This document shows positions 42,153 through 51,650 of a stretch of DNA of 64,000 bases, piece after piece; position 1 is the first letter of the stretch; every line of letters begins with the position of its first letter. Origin of the DNA: Flavobacteriales bacterium (lineage in GTDB: Bacteria; Bacteroidota; Bacteroidia; Flavobacteriales_C; GCA-002722245). The stretch covers positions 48,091-112,090 of the forward strand of contig PBEC01000021.1 of NCBI GenBank assembly GCA_002717515.1, written 5' to 3'. The notes beneath the pieces were generated by a model. The model did no database searches. It was given only the letters and a program-made list of their open reading frames with translations, and had not been told where the DNA came from. Made by a program: the position numbers and the translations under genes.

Positions 42153-43444
42153 AATTTTGGCAAGATTTTATATATTTTTTTTCTCTACAGGATGCCACAA
42201 TCAACAACGTTCTTTTTGGAACCATGATTCTGGGATTCACATGCGGACTTGTAGGTGTTTTAGTAGTTTTGAGTAAAAAAGCCTTAATCGTTGATGCTGT
42301 TTCTCATTCAGTTTTACCAGGAATATGCATAGGTTTTATGTTTGCCGGCACTAAAAACCCTATATATTTAGTTTCTGGAGGAATGTTAGCTGGAGGCCTC
42401 GCAGTATATTTGGTGGATTGGATATCAAGAATATCTCGAATAAAAAAGGATGCCTCTATTGCTATAACTCTATCCGTTCTTTTTAGTGTAGGTGTCGTAT
42501 TATTGAATTTAATTCAACATTCGGGAAATAGTAATCAAAGTGGTTTAACCGACTTTCTTTTTGGAAAAGCGGCAACAATTATAGCTTCTGACTTATATGT
42601 TTTTGGTACCATTGGAATAGTCGTGATGATAACAATAACCGTATTTTATCAGCACTTTAAAATCAGTTTATTTGATGATGGTTTTGCAAAAACAATTGGT
42701 CTAAATGAAAAACTAACACAAGGGTTAATCTCGGGATTAATAATAATAAGTACCGCTGTGGGTATTCAAACTGTCGGCGTAATTTTGATGAGTGCTCTAA
42801 TAATAACACCTGCATCCTCTGCTCTATTCTGGACTAATAACTTCAAGAAAGCAATTGTATTATCAGGAATTTTTGCAACCGTAAGTAGTCTGATAGGAGT
42901 TTTAATATCCTTCTTATACATAGATATGCCAACAGGTCCATGGATAATTGTGACACTATCTATTTTTGCTCTTTTCTCTGCATTCTTTTCAAAAAAAGGT
43001 TTAATGACCAAAAAAATTAAGAGATTCAAAAACAAAAGAAAAATGCTATCAGATAATTTATTAAAGGCACTTTACACAATAGATGAAAAAGAAAATAAAT
43101 TAAAAAAGGAAAGAACGTTATCCGAAATAAATATGGAAAACTTAGTTCCTGAACGTCATTTGAATCGTGGCCTTAAAATTTTAAAAACTAAACAATATAT
43201 AATTAAAAAAGGAAATTTATGGGCCTTAACTGATCATGGGCTCAATAAAGCTCAGAAAATTATAAGGGCACATAACTTATGGGAGCTATACATGGAAAAC
43301 TTTATGGAAATACAACCAGACCATGTTCACGATAGCGCAGAGTCAATTGAACATATATTACCCCCTGAGTTGGAAGCTAAACTCATTAAAAAAATTAAAT
43401 CTAAGGTTGATGCACTTGAAGACCTAAATAAACCAAAGGATTGA
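42149..43444 (+). CDS. Metal ABC transporter permease with C-terminal DtxR-like wHTH/dimerisation region
   Basis: N-terminal ABC-3 permease (DAVSHSVLPGICIGF); C-terminal LKILKTKQYIIKKGNLWALTDHGLNKAQKIIRAHNLWELYMENFMEIQPDHVHDSAESIEHILPPELEAKL resembles MntR. Confidence 0.92.
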   Translation: MKFWQDFIYFFSLQDATINNVLFGTMILGFTCGLVGVLVVLSKKALIVDAVSHSVLPGICIGFMFAGTKNPIYLVSGGMLAGGLAVYLVDWISRISRIKKDASIAITLSVLFSVGVVLLNLIQHSGNSNQSGLTDFLFGKAATIIASDLYVFGTIGIVVMITITVFYQHFKISLFDDGFAKTIGLNEKLTQGLISGLIIISTAVGIQTVGVILMSALIITPASSALFWTNNFKKAIVLSGIFATVSSLIGVLISFLYIDMPTGPWIIVTLSIFALFSAFFSKKGLMTKKIKRFKNKRKMLSDNLLKALYTIDEKENKLKKERTLSEINMENLVPERHLNRGLKILKTKQYIIKKGNLWALTDHGLNKAQKIIRAHNLWELYMENFMEIQPDHVHDSAESIEHILPPELEAKLIKKIKSKVDALEDLNKPKD

Positions 43445-44292
43445 TGTTTGATTTTTGGATCATATTAACTGCTTGTATAATTGCTTTAAACTCTAGTTTA
43501 CTGGGTAGTTTTTTGGTGTTAAAAAGGTTAAGTCTTATTGGTGACGCCTTATCGCATGCAGTGCTTCCTGGTATTGTAATTGCCTTTTTAATCTCTGGCC
43601 AAATAAATTCATTTTGGATTTTACTCGGTGCTAGTAGCTTTGGAATTATAGCCATTCTTTTAATAGATTGGTTAAATCGGAAAGGCGGTTTTGCAAAGGA
43701 TAGTTCAATAGGCATTATTTACACTTTACTTTTTGCAGTTGGAATCATACTAATTACATCAAAAGCGAAAAATGCAGATATTGACGTTGATTGTGTTTTA
43801 TTTGGAGACATTAATACTGTACCCATGGTTCCTAAAGTTTTTGGAATACCAGAGCCAACTTTGAATTTGATGATTATTTCATTTTCTACTCTTTATATTG
43901 TTCTATTAGGATTGAAAGGTTTTAAAATAAGTAGTTTTGACAAGGAGTACGCGAAAACTCTCGGCATATCGATACCCTTTTGGAATTATTTACTGATGGG
44001 ACTCTCAAGTGTATCCGCTGTATTCAGTTTCGATAGTGTTGGGGCAATTATGGTTATTGGTCTTTTGGTTATCCCTCCTTCTTTTGCCAATTTACTTACT
44101 CGAAAACTTTCAGTTTTTCTTTTAATCTCAGTTACTTTTGGAGTTTTGAGTTGTATTTTCGGACACCTAATTGCTTTAGTTCTCGATATTCCAACAATTC
44201 CAACAGTAGGTATATTGATGGGGTTAATATTAATGTTAACACTTTTGATACAATTGGTAAAAAAAAGATCTTCAAAAACGCTGAACATCTAG
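43441..44292 (+). CDS. Metal ABC transporter permease (ABC-3 family)
   Basis: LIGDALSHAVLPGIVIAFLISG; multi-TM; follows the first permease with ATGA-type overlap. Confidence 0.93.
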   Translation: MMFDFWIILTACIIALNSSLLGSFLVLKRLSLIGDALSHAVLPGIVIAFLISGQINSFWILLGASSFGIIAILLIDWLNRKGGFAKDSSIGIIYTLLFAVGIILITSKAKNADIDVDCVLFGDINTVPMVPKVFGIPEPTLNLMIISFSTLYIVLLGLKGFKISSFDKEYAKTLGISIPFWNYLLMGLSSVSAVFSFDSVGAIMVIGLLVIPPSFANLLTRKLSVFLLISVTFGVLSCIFGHLIALVLDIPTIPTVGILMGLILMLTLLIQLVKKRSSKTLNI

Positions 44293-44327
44293 AGGAATAA
44301 GCTATCCTTGTTTTTCAATTTTTTACT

Positions 44328-45854
44328 ATGAGGCAAATCATTATTCTTTTTTTATTTTTTAATTCAATACTTAATGCGCAATACTTACTACCACAGCCTC
44401 AAGAGTACAATTTATTGCAGGGAAAATTTAAGATAACAGAAGAAATAAAAGTAAGAATTCCAAACTCATCCGAGGATTTATACCAATACACCAGTCGTTT
44501 TATTGAGCGAATGCAGTATAAATCTGGAATAATTTTTAAAACCCATGAACCACAGGACACATCTACTTCAAAGGAAATAGTCATCATTACCAATAAATTT
44601 TCAGAGAATTTAGATTTAGAAACAAATGAATCCTATTCCATTAATATTTCTTCAAGTAGTATAAAGATAACTTCTGAGAACAATGTAGGAGCATACAGAG
44701 CTATGGAAACACTTCTTCAATTAATAAACACGGATAAAGGAGAAGCTTTTTTCATTAACTGCAATATAATTGACAAGCCAAGATTCAAGTGGAGAGGATT
44801 ATTAGTAGATGTCTGTCGACATTGGATTCCATTAGATATAATCAAACGAAATATCGACGCTATGGCATCTGTCAAGATGAATGTTCTCCACCTTCATTTA
44901 ACAGATGACCAAGGTTTCAGGATTGAATCTAAAAAATTTCCGAAACTCCATGAAATGGGAAGCGATGGAAAATATTACACACAAAATGAAATTAAAGACA
45001 TTATAAAGTACGCTAATGAACGAGGAGTTAGGGTTGTTCCGGAATTTGATATTCCTGGACACATATCCAGCTGGCTTGTTGGCTATCCAAAACTTGCTTC
45101 CATTGATCAAAACTATGAATTACCAAAAGGTTATGGAGTTTTCAAAGCTACTCTAAATCCATCTCAAGATTTTACTTATCGTTTTTTAGACACTCTTTTA
45201 ACCGAAATGTGTTTATTGTTTCCGGACAAATATTTTCATATTGGAGGAGATGAAATCTTAGTAAACGATTGGAATAAAAACAAAAAAATTCAAAGATACA
45301 AAGACAAGTATATGCTTACATCAAATAAAGATTTGCATGCACATTTCAACAAAAAAATTCTGTCTATTCTTTCCAGAAATAAAAAAATAATGATGGGGTG
45401 GGATGACATATATAATCCAAAACTGCCCAACTCAATCACTGTTCAATTCTGGCGAAGTAAAGAGAGTTTGTTCAACGCTGCAAAAAATGGATATAACAGT
45501 ATTTTATCAAATGGATACTATTTAGATAAAGTCAATAGAATTGAAAATTATTATAAAAACACTCCCCTGCCTAAAGGAAATTCATTAACAGAACAAGAGC
45601 AAAAAATGATTTTGGGTGGTGAAGCCACAATGTGGACTGAAATCGTAAATTACCGAACAATTGAATCAAGAATATGGCCCTCTGCTCTCGCGATAGCTGA
45701 AAGACTTTGGAGTAATGATAAAGAATGTAACATAGATACTTTGTATAAAAAAATCCCAATTATTTCAAGTCAGTTGGAAGAATTTGGTTTGATGCACTTA
45801 AATTGTCAAGGCGTCATGTTAAGAATGTTGTCCAGAAATTCAGTAATTGATTAA
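44328..45854 (+). CDS. GH20 beta-N-acetylhexosaminidase, truncated by an in-frame TAA
   Basis: FKWRGLLVDVCRHWIP, HLHLTDDQGFRIESKKFPKL, FHIGGDEILVND motifs; catalytic domain appears complete. Confidence 0.88.
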   Translation: MRQIIILFLFFNSILNAQYLLPQPQEYNLLQGKFKITEEIKVRIPNSSEDLYQYTSRFIERMQYKSGIIFKTHEPQDTSTSKEIVIITNKFSENLDLETNESYSINISSSSIKITSENNVGAYRAMETLLQLINTDKGEAFFINCNIIDKPRFKWRGLLVDVCRHWIPLDIIKRNIDAMASVKMNVLHLHLTDDQGFRIESKKFPKLHEMGSDGKYYTQNEIKDIIKYANERGVRVVPEFDIPGHISSWLVGYPKLASIDQNYELPKGYGVFKATLNPSQDFTYRFLDTLLTEMCLLFPDKYFHIGGDEILVNDWNKNKKIQRYKDKYMLTSNKDLHAHFNKKILSILSRNKKIMMGWDDIYNPKLPNSITVQFWRSKESLFNAAKNGYNSILSNGYYLDKVNRIENYYKNTPLPKGNSLTEQEQKMILGGEATMWTEIVNYRTIESRIWPSALAIAERLWSNDKECNIDTLYKKIPIISSQLEEFGLMHLNCQGVMLRMLSRNSVID

Positions 45855-46334
45855 TGGAAACCTTTTATATCCGTACTTGAACCAATCAGTGGATATGAGA
45901 GGCATCAGTTTCTGAAAAAACAAAATAGATATACTACCGCATCTCCTCTAAATCGAATTGCAGATGCTTGCTATGTTGAAAGTTTTACAGCAAGAAAATT
46001 TAATCAAATGGTCAAAAAAAATTGCTTTTCGGAAGGGTATTGTAAACAAAAACAAGAGATAAAGTATTGGCTTTCCTTGTGGACTAAGTCGGCGGATCAT
46101 TTCACAAAAATACCAAGCAAATCGCTTGCATTAGAAGAGGTAAGCCCTCTTGCTTTAATAGTTCAAGAACTTTGTGAATTAACATGGAGAAAAGTGAACA
46201 GCCCCAATGAGCTTAGTGAAAATGAAAACAAAAGAGCTCACAAATTAATCTCAGATATTGTTTCCTATGATTTAGACGTTCGATTCGCGCCAATAGATGG
46301 GATTAAAATTATATTTAATTATAAAGCTTCCTAA
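45855..46334 (+). pseudogene. C-terminal region of the same GH20 gene, in the same frame after TAA 45852-45854
   Basis: After the stop the frame reads WKPFISVLEPISGYERHQFLKKQNRYTTASPLNRIADACYVESFTARKFNQMVKK... without a stop to 46334. Confidence 0.75.
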
Positions 46335-46452
46335 CTTAATTACAATACCGAAAAATCAATTTCGCTTGTAATTAAAGAGTCGTATAATATCTTATTTATT
46401 ACGAATAATAACTTTTACTGAGCGGTCAAGGCTTATTTTTTAATTTAAATAA

Positions 46453-47010
46453 ATGAAATTATTTAGAAAACGTAAAAAGCGCACGCGACTTGATAAATTT
46501 GTAAATACTCTCATAATTTTTGTTTTTATTCTTTTAATCCTGCCTCAGTCTTTTGTTTTACCTGTTGAGGGAATGAAAAAAAACGACTATAATCAAAATA
46601 GTTATTGGTATTATCCATGGGGAAAATCCGGGACTCACAAAGGAGTAGATATTTTTGGTAGAAAAGGAACGAATGTCGTTTCATCCGTTCGAGGTTTTAC
46701 TTTCGCAACCGGCAATGGAAAACGCTCAGGAAGATACGTCATAATTTTAGGACCAAAATTACGCTTCCATTATTTCGCGCACTTAAATTCCATAGAAACT
46801 AAAGTCGGGGAATGGAACAGTTTGGGAGAGAAAATCGGTACGTTAGGCAACTCAGGAAACGCAAAGGGAAAACCGGACCACCTTCACTACTCTATTATTT
46901 CATGGCTTCCTCATTTTTGGAATATTGACAATGAACCACAAGGATATCGAAAAATGTTTTACCTAAACCCTATTGACTATTTAAATGATTGCTATAATAT
47001 ACCGAAATAA
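46453..47010 (+). CDS. M23 family metallopeptidase
   Basis: GTHKGVDIFGRKGTNVVSSVRG, HYFAHLNSIETKVG, GNSGNAKGKPDHLHYSI. Confidence 0.88.
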   Translation: MKLFRKRKKRTRLDKFVNTLIIFVFILLILPQSFVLPVEGMKKNDYNQNSYWYYPWGKSGTHKGVDIFGRKGTNVVSSVRGFTFATGNGKRSGRYVIILGPKLRFHYFAHLNSIETKVGEWNSLGEKIGTLGNSGNAKGKPDHLHYSIISWLPHFWNIDNEPQGYRKMFYLNPIDYLNDCYNIPK

Positions 47011-47087
47011 TTCACTGTTATTCAATGTGCGAATAATCAGATTATAATTTACCCCAAATAGGATTACCTCGTCTCCTTTTTATATTA

Positions 47088-47095
47088 TATATTTG
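47088..47095 (+). promoter_or_regulatory. Candidate -7 promoter element for the his operon
   Basis: TATATTTG matches TAnnTTTG, just upstream of the His leader peptide. No clear -33 element seen. Confidence 0.45.
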
Positions 47096-47103
47096 TAATC
47101 GAA

Positions 47104-47151
47104 TTGAATAAGAAAATACACATACATCATCATTCAGGAATACTTCGGTAA
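47104..47151 (+). CDS. Putative histidine leader peptide MNKKIHIHHHSGILR
   Basis: ttg aat aag aaa ata cac ata cat cat cat tca gga ata ctt cgg taa: 4 His in 5 codons, directly upstream of a terminator and hisG. TTG start is inferred. Confidence 0.65.
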   Translation: MNKKIHIHHHSGILR

Positions 47152-47218
47152 GCGGGGCAATGATTTTGTATGCATAAAAATAGATCAATGAGCCACGCTT
47201 TAAAGCGTGGCTTTTTAC
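47150..47218 (+). promoter_or_regulatory. Transcription attenuator of the his operon
   Basis: Terminator stem AGCCACGC-TTTAAA-GCGTGGCT (47191-47212) then TTTTTACTTT. Competing antiterminator AAGCGGGGC (47150-47158) pairs with GCCACGCTT (47192-47200) with one mismatch. Confidence 0.7.
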
Positions 47219-47238
47219 TTTTACAACAACATAAAAAA

Positions 47239-48099
47239 ATGGAAAAGACTTTAAAAATAGCAATTCAAAAAAAAGGAAGATTAAACGAGGAATCCATTCA
47301 ACTCCTCAAACAATGCGGAGTGAAATTTAACAACGGTCGTGACCAACTTAAAGTAACCTCCCATAGTTTTCCTGCAGAGCTCTTATTTTTGAGAAACTCT
47401 GACATTCCAAACTATGTGAAAGACGGAGTTGCAGACATAGCTATTTTAGGAGAAAATACGATAATCGAAAAAGGAGTGAAATTAGATATTATTGAAAAGC
47501 TTGGATTTTCAAAATGTAAACTATCTCTAGCTGTACCAAAAAATATAAATTACTCCGATATTAAATTTTTTGAAGGAAAAAAAATTGCGACATCATACCC
47601 AAATACTCTTCAAAAATATTTAGATAAAAAAGGTGTTAATGCAGAAATTCATGTCATTTCTGGATCTGTTGAAATTGCGCCAAATATTGGTTTAGCAGAT
47701 GGAATATGTGATTTAGTTTCATCTGGGTCAACACTTTTCAAAAACGGGCTGAAAGAATGCGATGAAATTCTTAATTCAGAAGCTTGCTTGGTTGCTACAC
47801 CTGGTTTAACAGGAGAAAAAAAAGAAATTTTAGACAGGCTTATGTTTAGAATAAATGCCGTTCATTCAGCAAAAAAGAACAAATACGTCTTACTTAATGC
47901 ACCAAACGATAAATTAAATGCTATTATTTCATGTCTGCCCGGTATGAAATCTCCAACTGTCTTGCCTTTAGCACAAGAGGGATGGAGTTCGGTTCATTCG
48001 GTTATTAAAGAAGGAGATTTTTGGAATTCAATTGATGAATTAAAAGCTAATGGTGCTCAAGGAATTCTTATAGTTCCAATTGAGAAAATGGTCATTTAA
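47239..48099 (+). CDS. hisG: ATP phosphoribosyltransferase
   Basis: LKIAIQKKGRLNEESIQLL; SGSVEIAPNIGLADGICDLVSSGSTL. Start MEKTLKIAIQKKG at 47239; the ORF-track start (47170) lies within the attenuator. Confidence 0.95.
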   Translation: MEKTLKIAIQKKGRLNEESIQLLKQCGVKFNNGRDQLKVTSHSFPAELLFLRNSDIPNYVKDGVADIAILGENTIIEKGVKLDIIEKLGFSKCKLSLAVPKNINYSDIKFFEGKKIATSYPNTLQKYLDKKGVNAEIHVISGSVEIAPNIGLADGICDLVSSGSTLFKNGLKECDEILNSEACLVATPGLTGEKKEILDRLMFRINAVHSAKKNKYVLLNAPNDKLNAIISCLPGMKSPTVLPLAQEGWSSVHSVIKEGDFWNSIDELKANGAQGILIVPIEKMVI

Positions 48100-48116
48100 G
48101 TAAATGGTAAACAAAT

Positions 48117-49400
48117 ATGAAAACAATAAAATATCCAGATAGAAAAAGTTGGGAAAAACTGCTGAAAAGACCGACACAAAAGAAAGCCAACCTAGAAGCA
48201 TTAGTAAATGATGTTTTCAATGAAATTAAAACAAATGGTGATAAAGCTTTGATCGAGCTCACCAAAAAATTCGATGGTGCAGACTTAATTAATATTCAGG
48301 TCTCAAAACAAGAAATAAAGGAAGCTGAAAGCTCCACTCCATCAGAATTAAAAGATGCCATTGACAATGCCATAAGAAACATCTTCAATTTTCATAAGGC
48401 TCAAGAAGCTGTCGAAGAACGAGTAGAAACTCAGCCTGGTGTTGAATGCTGGAGAAAAGTTACTCCAATAGAAAAAGTTGGACTTTATATTCCTGGGGGA
48501 ACCGCACCTCTTTTCAGTACTGTTTTGATGTTGGCTATTCCAGCAAAAATAGCAGGTTGTAAAGAAATTGTCCTATGTACTCCTCCAGATGAAAATGGCA
48601 ATGTTAACCCAGCGATTCTTTATGCCGCCTCCTCAGTTGGTTGTACTAAAATTTTTAAACTGGGGGGGATTCAAGCAATTGGTGCCATGACATACGGTTC
48701 TGAGTCCGTTCCTTCGGTTTATAAAATATTTGGTCCGGGAAATCAATATGTTACTGCGGCAAAACAGCTTGCAAGTCTCGACGGAATTGCTATTGATATG
48801 CCTGCGGGTCCAAGTGAAGTATTAGCATACGCTGATGAAACTGGAAATGCCGAATTCATTGCTGCTGATTTACTTTCACAGGCAGAGCACGGAGCCGATT
48901 CACAAGTGATTTTTGTGACTTGCGTAGAGCCGTTAATTGAACAAGTAAAATCAGCTGTGATTAAGCAGTTGATTGACTTACCAAGAAAGGAAATCGCAAT
49001 TAAAGCGCTAGACAATTCGGTTCTTATACTTCTAAATAATGAAAAGGAAGCTTTAGACCTCATAAATCAATACGGACCTGAACATTTAATAATCGGAGCA
49101 AAAGATGAAGATTTTTTTTCAGAAGGTATTACAAATGCAGGTTCTGTATTTTTAGGTAATTATACTCCTGAAAGCGCAGGAGATTACGCCTCTGGAACTA
49201 ATCATACACTTCCAACAAATGGATATGCAAAATCCTACAGCGGAGTATCTTTGGATTCTTACACAAAAAAAATCACCTATCAAAAAATCAGTAAAGAAGG
49301 TCTTAAGTCTCTTGGCCCTGTTATCGAAATAATGGCAGAAGCAGAAGAGTTATTTGCCCATAAAAACGCTGTTACACTAAGGCTAAAAGAATTAAACTAA
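48117..49400 (+). CDS. hisD: Histidinol dehydrogenase
   Basis: VGLYIPGGTAPLFSTVLMLAIPAKIAGC, GPGNQYVTAAK, DMPAGPSEVL, ADLLSQAEHG. Confidence 0.97.
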   Translation: MKTIKYPDRKSWEKLLKRPTQKKANLEALVNDVFNEIKTNGDKALIELTKKFDGADLINIQVSKQEIKEAESSTPSELKDAIDNAIRNIFNFHKAQEAVEERVETQPGVECWRKVTPIEKVGLYIPGGTAPLFSTVLMLAIPAKIAGCKEIVLCTPPDENGNVNPAILYAASSVGCTKIFKLGGIQAIGAMTYGSESVPSVYKIFGPGNQYVTAAKQLASLDGIAIDMPAGPSEVLAYADETGNAEFIAADLLSQAEHGADSQVIFVTCVEPLIEQVKSAVIKQLIDLPRKEIAIKALDNSVLILLNNEKEALDLINQYGPEHLIIGAKDEDFFSEGITNAGSVFLGNYTPESAGDYASGTNHTLPTNGYAKSYSGVSLDSYTKKITYQKISKEGLKSLGPVIEIMAEAEELFAHKNAVTLRLKELN

Positions 49401-49401
49401 A

Positions 49402-50442
49402 ATGATTTTCGATTTAAATAATATTACTCGTCCCTCCGTTAAAAATTTAAAGCCATATTCCTCAGCCAGAGATGAATTCACAGGTAAAGCTGAAGTTTAC
49501 CTTGATGCTAATGAAAACCCCTTCGATACTGGTTTAAATAGATATCCTGACCCGTATCAACAAAAATTAAAGAATAAAATTTCAAAAATTAAAAACATCG
49601 ACGCGAGAAATATTATTCTTGGCAACGGTAGTGATGAAGTAATTGATTTACTTTTTAGAGCATTTTGTGAACCAGGAGAAGACGAGGTGATTATTCACCC
49701 TCCTACTTACGGAATGTATCAAGTTTGTGCAGACGTGAATAATGTTAAAACGAATAAGGTTCCACTAACTTCAGATTTTGAACTTGATGAAACAAAATTG
49801 TTCGAAGCGATAAATAAGAAATCCAAGATTATTTGGTTTTGTTCACCAAATAACCCAACAGGAAATACTCTCGATCCAACAAGTATAAAAAACACGTTAA
49901 ATTCTTTTAATGGAATAGTCGTTATTGATGAAGCTTATATTGATTTTAGCGACTCACAAAGTTGGATTGATTTTCTTGATTTCTATCCTAATTTATTCAT
50001 TATTCAAACACTTAGTAAGGCGTGGGGACTGGCAGGTCTGCGATTGGGCATGGGTTTCGCTTCAGCTGAAATTATATCAGTTTTGAATAAAATAAAACCT
50101 CCATATAATGTCAATAGCCTCACCCAAGAAAAAGCAATTGAGTCACTTGGATATCTCGATGAAAAAAATGAAACTGTTGACGTTATACTCAATGAGAAAA
50201 ATAGCCTCATAAACGATTTAAGTAATATTCCAACTGTTGAAAAAATTTACCCAAGTGACACAAATTTTATTTTGGTTAAAATTAATGACGCAACAAATAT
50301 TTATAATAAACTTGTTGAACAGTCCATCATTGTAAGAAATCGTTCAAATGTGAAACTATGTGAAGAATGTTTAAGGATAACAGTTGGTAAATCAGAGGAG
50401 AATAACAAACTTATTGAAGCTATTAAAGAAATTATAAAATGA
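49402..50442 (+). CDS. hisC: Histidinol-phosphate aminotransferase
   Basis: [54 protein letters not shown]. Confidence 0.95.
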   Translation: MIFDLNNITRPSVKNLKPYSSARDEFTGKAEVYLDANENPFDTGLNRYPDPYQQKLKNKISKIKNIDARNIILGNGSDEVIDLLFRAFCEPGEDEVIIHPPTYGMYQVCADVNNVKTNKVPLTSDFELDETKLFEAINKKSKIIWFCSPNNPTGNTLDPTSIKNTLNSFNGIVVIDEAYIDFSDSQSWIDFLDFYPNLFIIQTLSKAWGLAGLRLGMGFASAEIISVLNKIKPPYNVNSLTQEKAIESLGYLDEKNETVDVILNEKNSLINDLSNIPTVEKIYPSDTNFILVKINDATNIYNKLVEQSIIVRNRSNVKLCEECLRITVGKSEENNKLIEAIKEIIK

Positions 50443-51578
50443 AAAAAGCACTTTTTATAGACAGAGACGGAACCCTAGTTATTGAACCGCCTGTTGATTA
50501 TCAGTTAGATTCATTAGAAAAACTGGAGTTTTATCCGGGAGTTTTCAGGTGGTTGGGAGAAATTGTACGAAAACTGGATTTTGAAATTGTAATGGTGAGT
50601 AATCAAGACGGTTTAGGTACTGAATCTTTTCCTGAAGATAATTTCTATCCCCCGCAAAATGCAATGCTGAAAGCTTTTGAAAACGAAGGAATTACTTTTA
50701 ATGATGTTTTAATTGACAAAACCTTTCCTCATGAAAATGCACCAACTCGTAAACCAAATACAGGACTTCTCAAAACAAAATATCTGAATGGTGATTACGA
50801 CCTATCCAGTTCGTATGTAATTGGAGATCGAATAACCGATGTTGAATTGGCCAAAAATATTGGTGCAAAAGCAATTTGGATAAATCATGATAACAAAAAA
50901 GGACTCAAAGAAATCGCCAGTAAAATTGATGAACTGAAAGGTTTTATTGCGATTGAAACTACCGACTGGAAAGATATTTACCTTCACCTTTCCGCTGGCG
51001 AAAGAAAATATTCTGTACAAAGAAACACAAAAGAAACTCAAATAGCCATTGATATAGATTTAGATGGAACAGGAATTGGAAACATCAATACAGGCCTTGG
51101 TTTTTTTGATCACATGCTGGAACAAATCGCAAAACATTCAGGAATTAATTTAAGAATTGAAGTTAATGGAGATTTGGATATTGATGAACATCATACCATC
51201 GAGGATACTGCTTTGGCTCTTGGTGAAGCATTCAACAAGGCACTTGGTAATAAAATAGGTATTGAACGCTATGGATATTCTTTACCGATGGATGATTGTC
51301 TTTGTCAGGTTTCATTAGACTTCGGCGGACGTCCCTGGATAGTTTGGGATGCAGAATTCAAAAGAGAAAAAATTGGAGAAATGCCCACAGAAATGTTTTT
51401 TCATTTTTTCAAATCCTTTTCAGATACAGCTCAAGCCAACCTTAACATAAAAGCTGAAGGGAAAAATGAACATCATAAAATAGAAGGTATATTTAAAGCC
51501 TTGGCAAGAGCAATTAAAATGGCTCTTAAAAGAGACCCCGAACATCTGATTTTACCGTCTACAAAGGGAACTTTATGA
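50439..51578 (+). CDS. hisB: Bifunctional histidinol-phosphatase / imidazoleglycerol-phosphate dehydratase
   Basis: HAD N-terminus [16 protein letters not shown]-terminal [17 protein letters not shown] and [16 protein letters not shown]. Confidence 0.96.
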   Translation: MKKALFIDRDGTLVIEPPVDYQLDSLEKLEFYPGVFRWLGEIVRKLDFEIVMVSNQDGLGTESFPEDNFYPPQNAMLKAFENEGITFNDVLIDKTFPHENAPTRKPNTGLLKTKYLNGDYDLSSSYVIGDRITDVELAKNIGAKAIWINHDNKKGLKEIASKIDELKGFIAIETTDWKDIYLHLSAGERKYSVQRNTKETQIAIDIDLDGTGIGNINTGLGFFDHMLEQIAKHSGINLRIEVNGDLDIDEHHTIEDTALALGEAFNKALGNKIGIERYGYSLPMDDCLCQVSLDFGGRPWIVWDAEFKREKIGEMPTEMFFHFFKSFSDTAQANLNIKAEGKNEHHKIEGIFKALARAIKMALKRDPEHLILPSTKGTL

Positions 51579-51605
51579 AAACTATATTACAATAATTTCA
51601 TAAAA

Positions 51606-51628
51606 AAAGGAGGATATAATCCTCCTTT
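51606..51628. terminator. Terminator between convergent hisB and proteorhodopsin genes
   Basis: AAAGGAGGATATAATCCTCCTTT hairpin with flanking A and T runs. Confidence 0.8.
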
Positions 51629-51650
51629 CTCATGTTTTAAAACAAGTTTG

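Noticed and set aside
46008-46334. Independent 108-aa gene
   Set aside because: Same frame as the upstream GH20 gene and continuous with it after one TAA; better explained as its C-terminal part.
47170-47238. N-terminal extension of HisG (MHKNRSMSHALKRGFLLLQQHKK)
   Set aside because: Translates the attenuator terminator hairpin; the conserved HisG start is at 47239.
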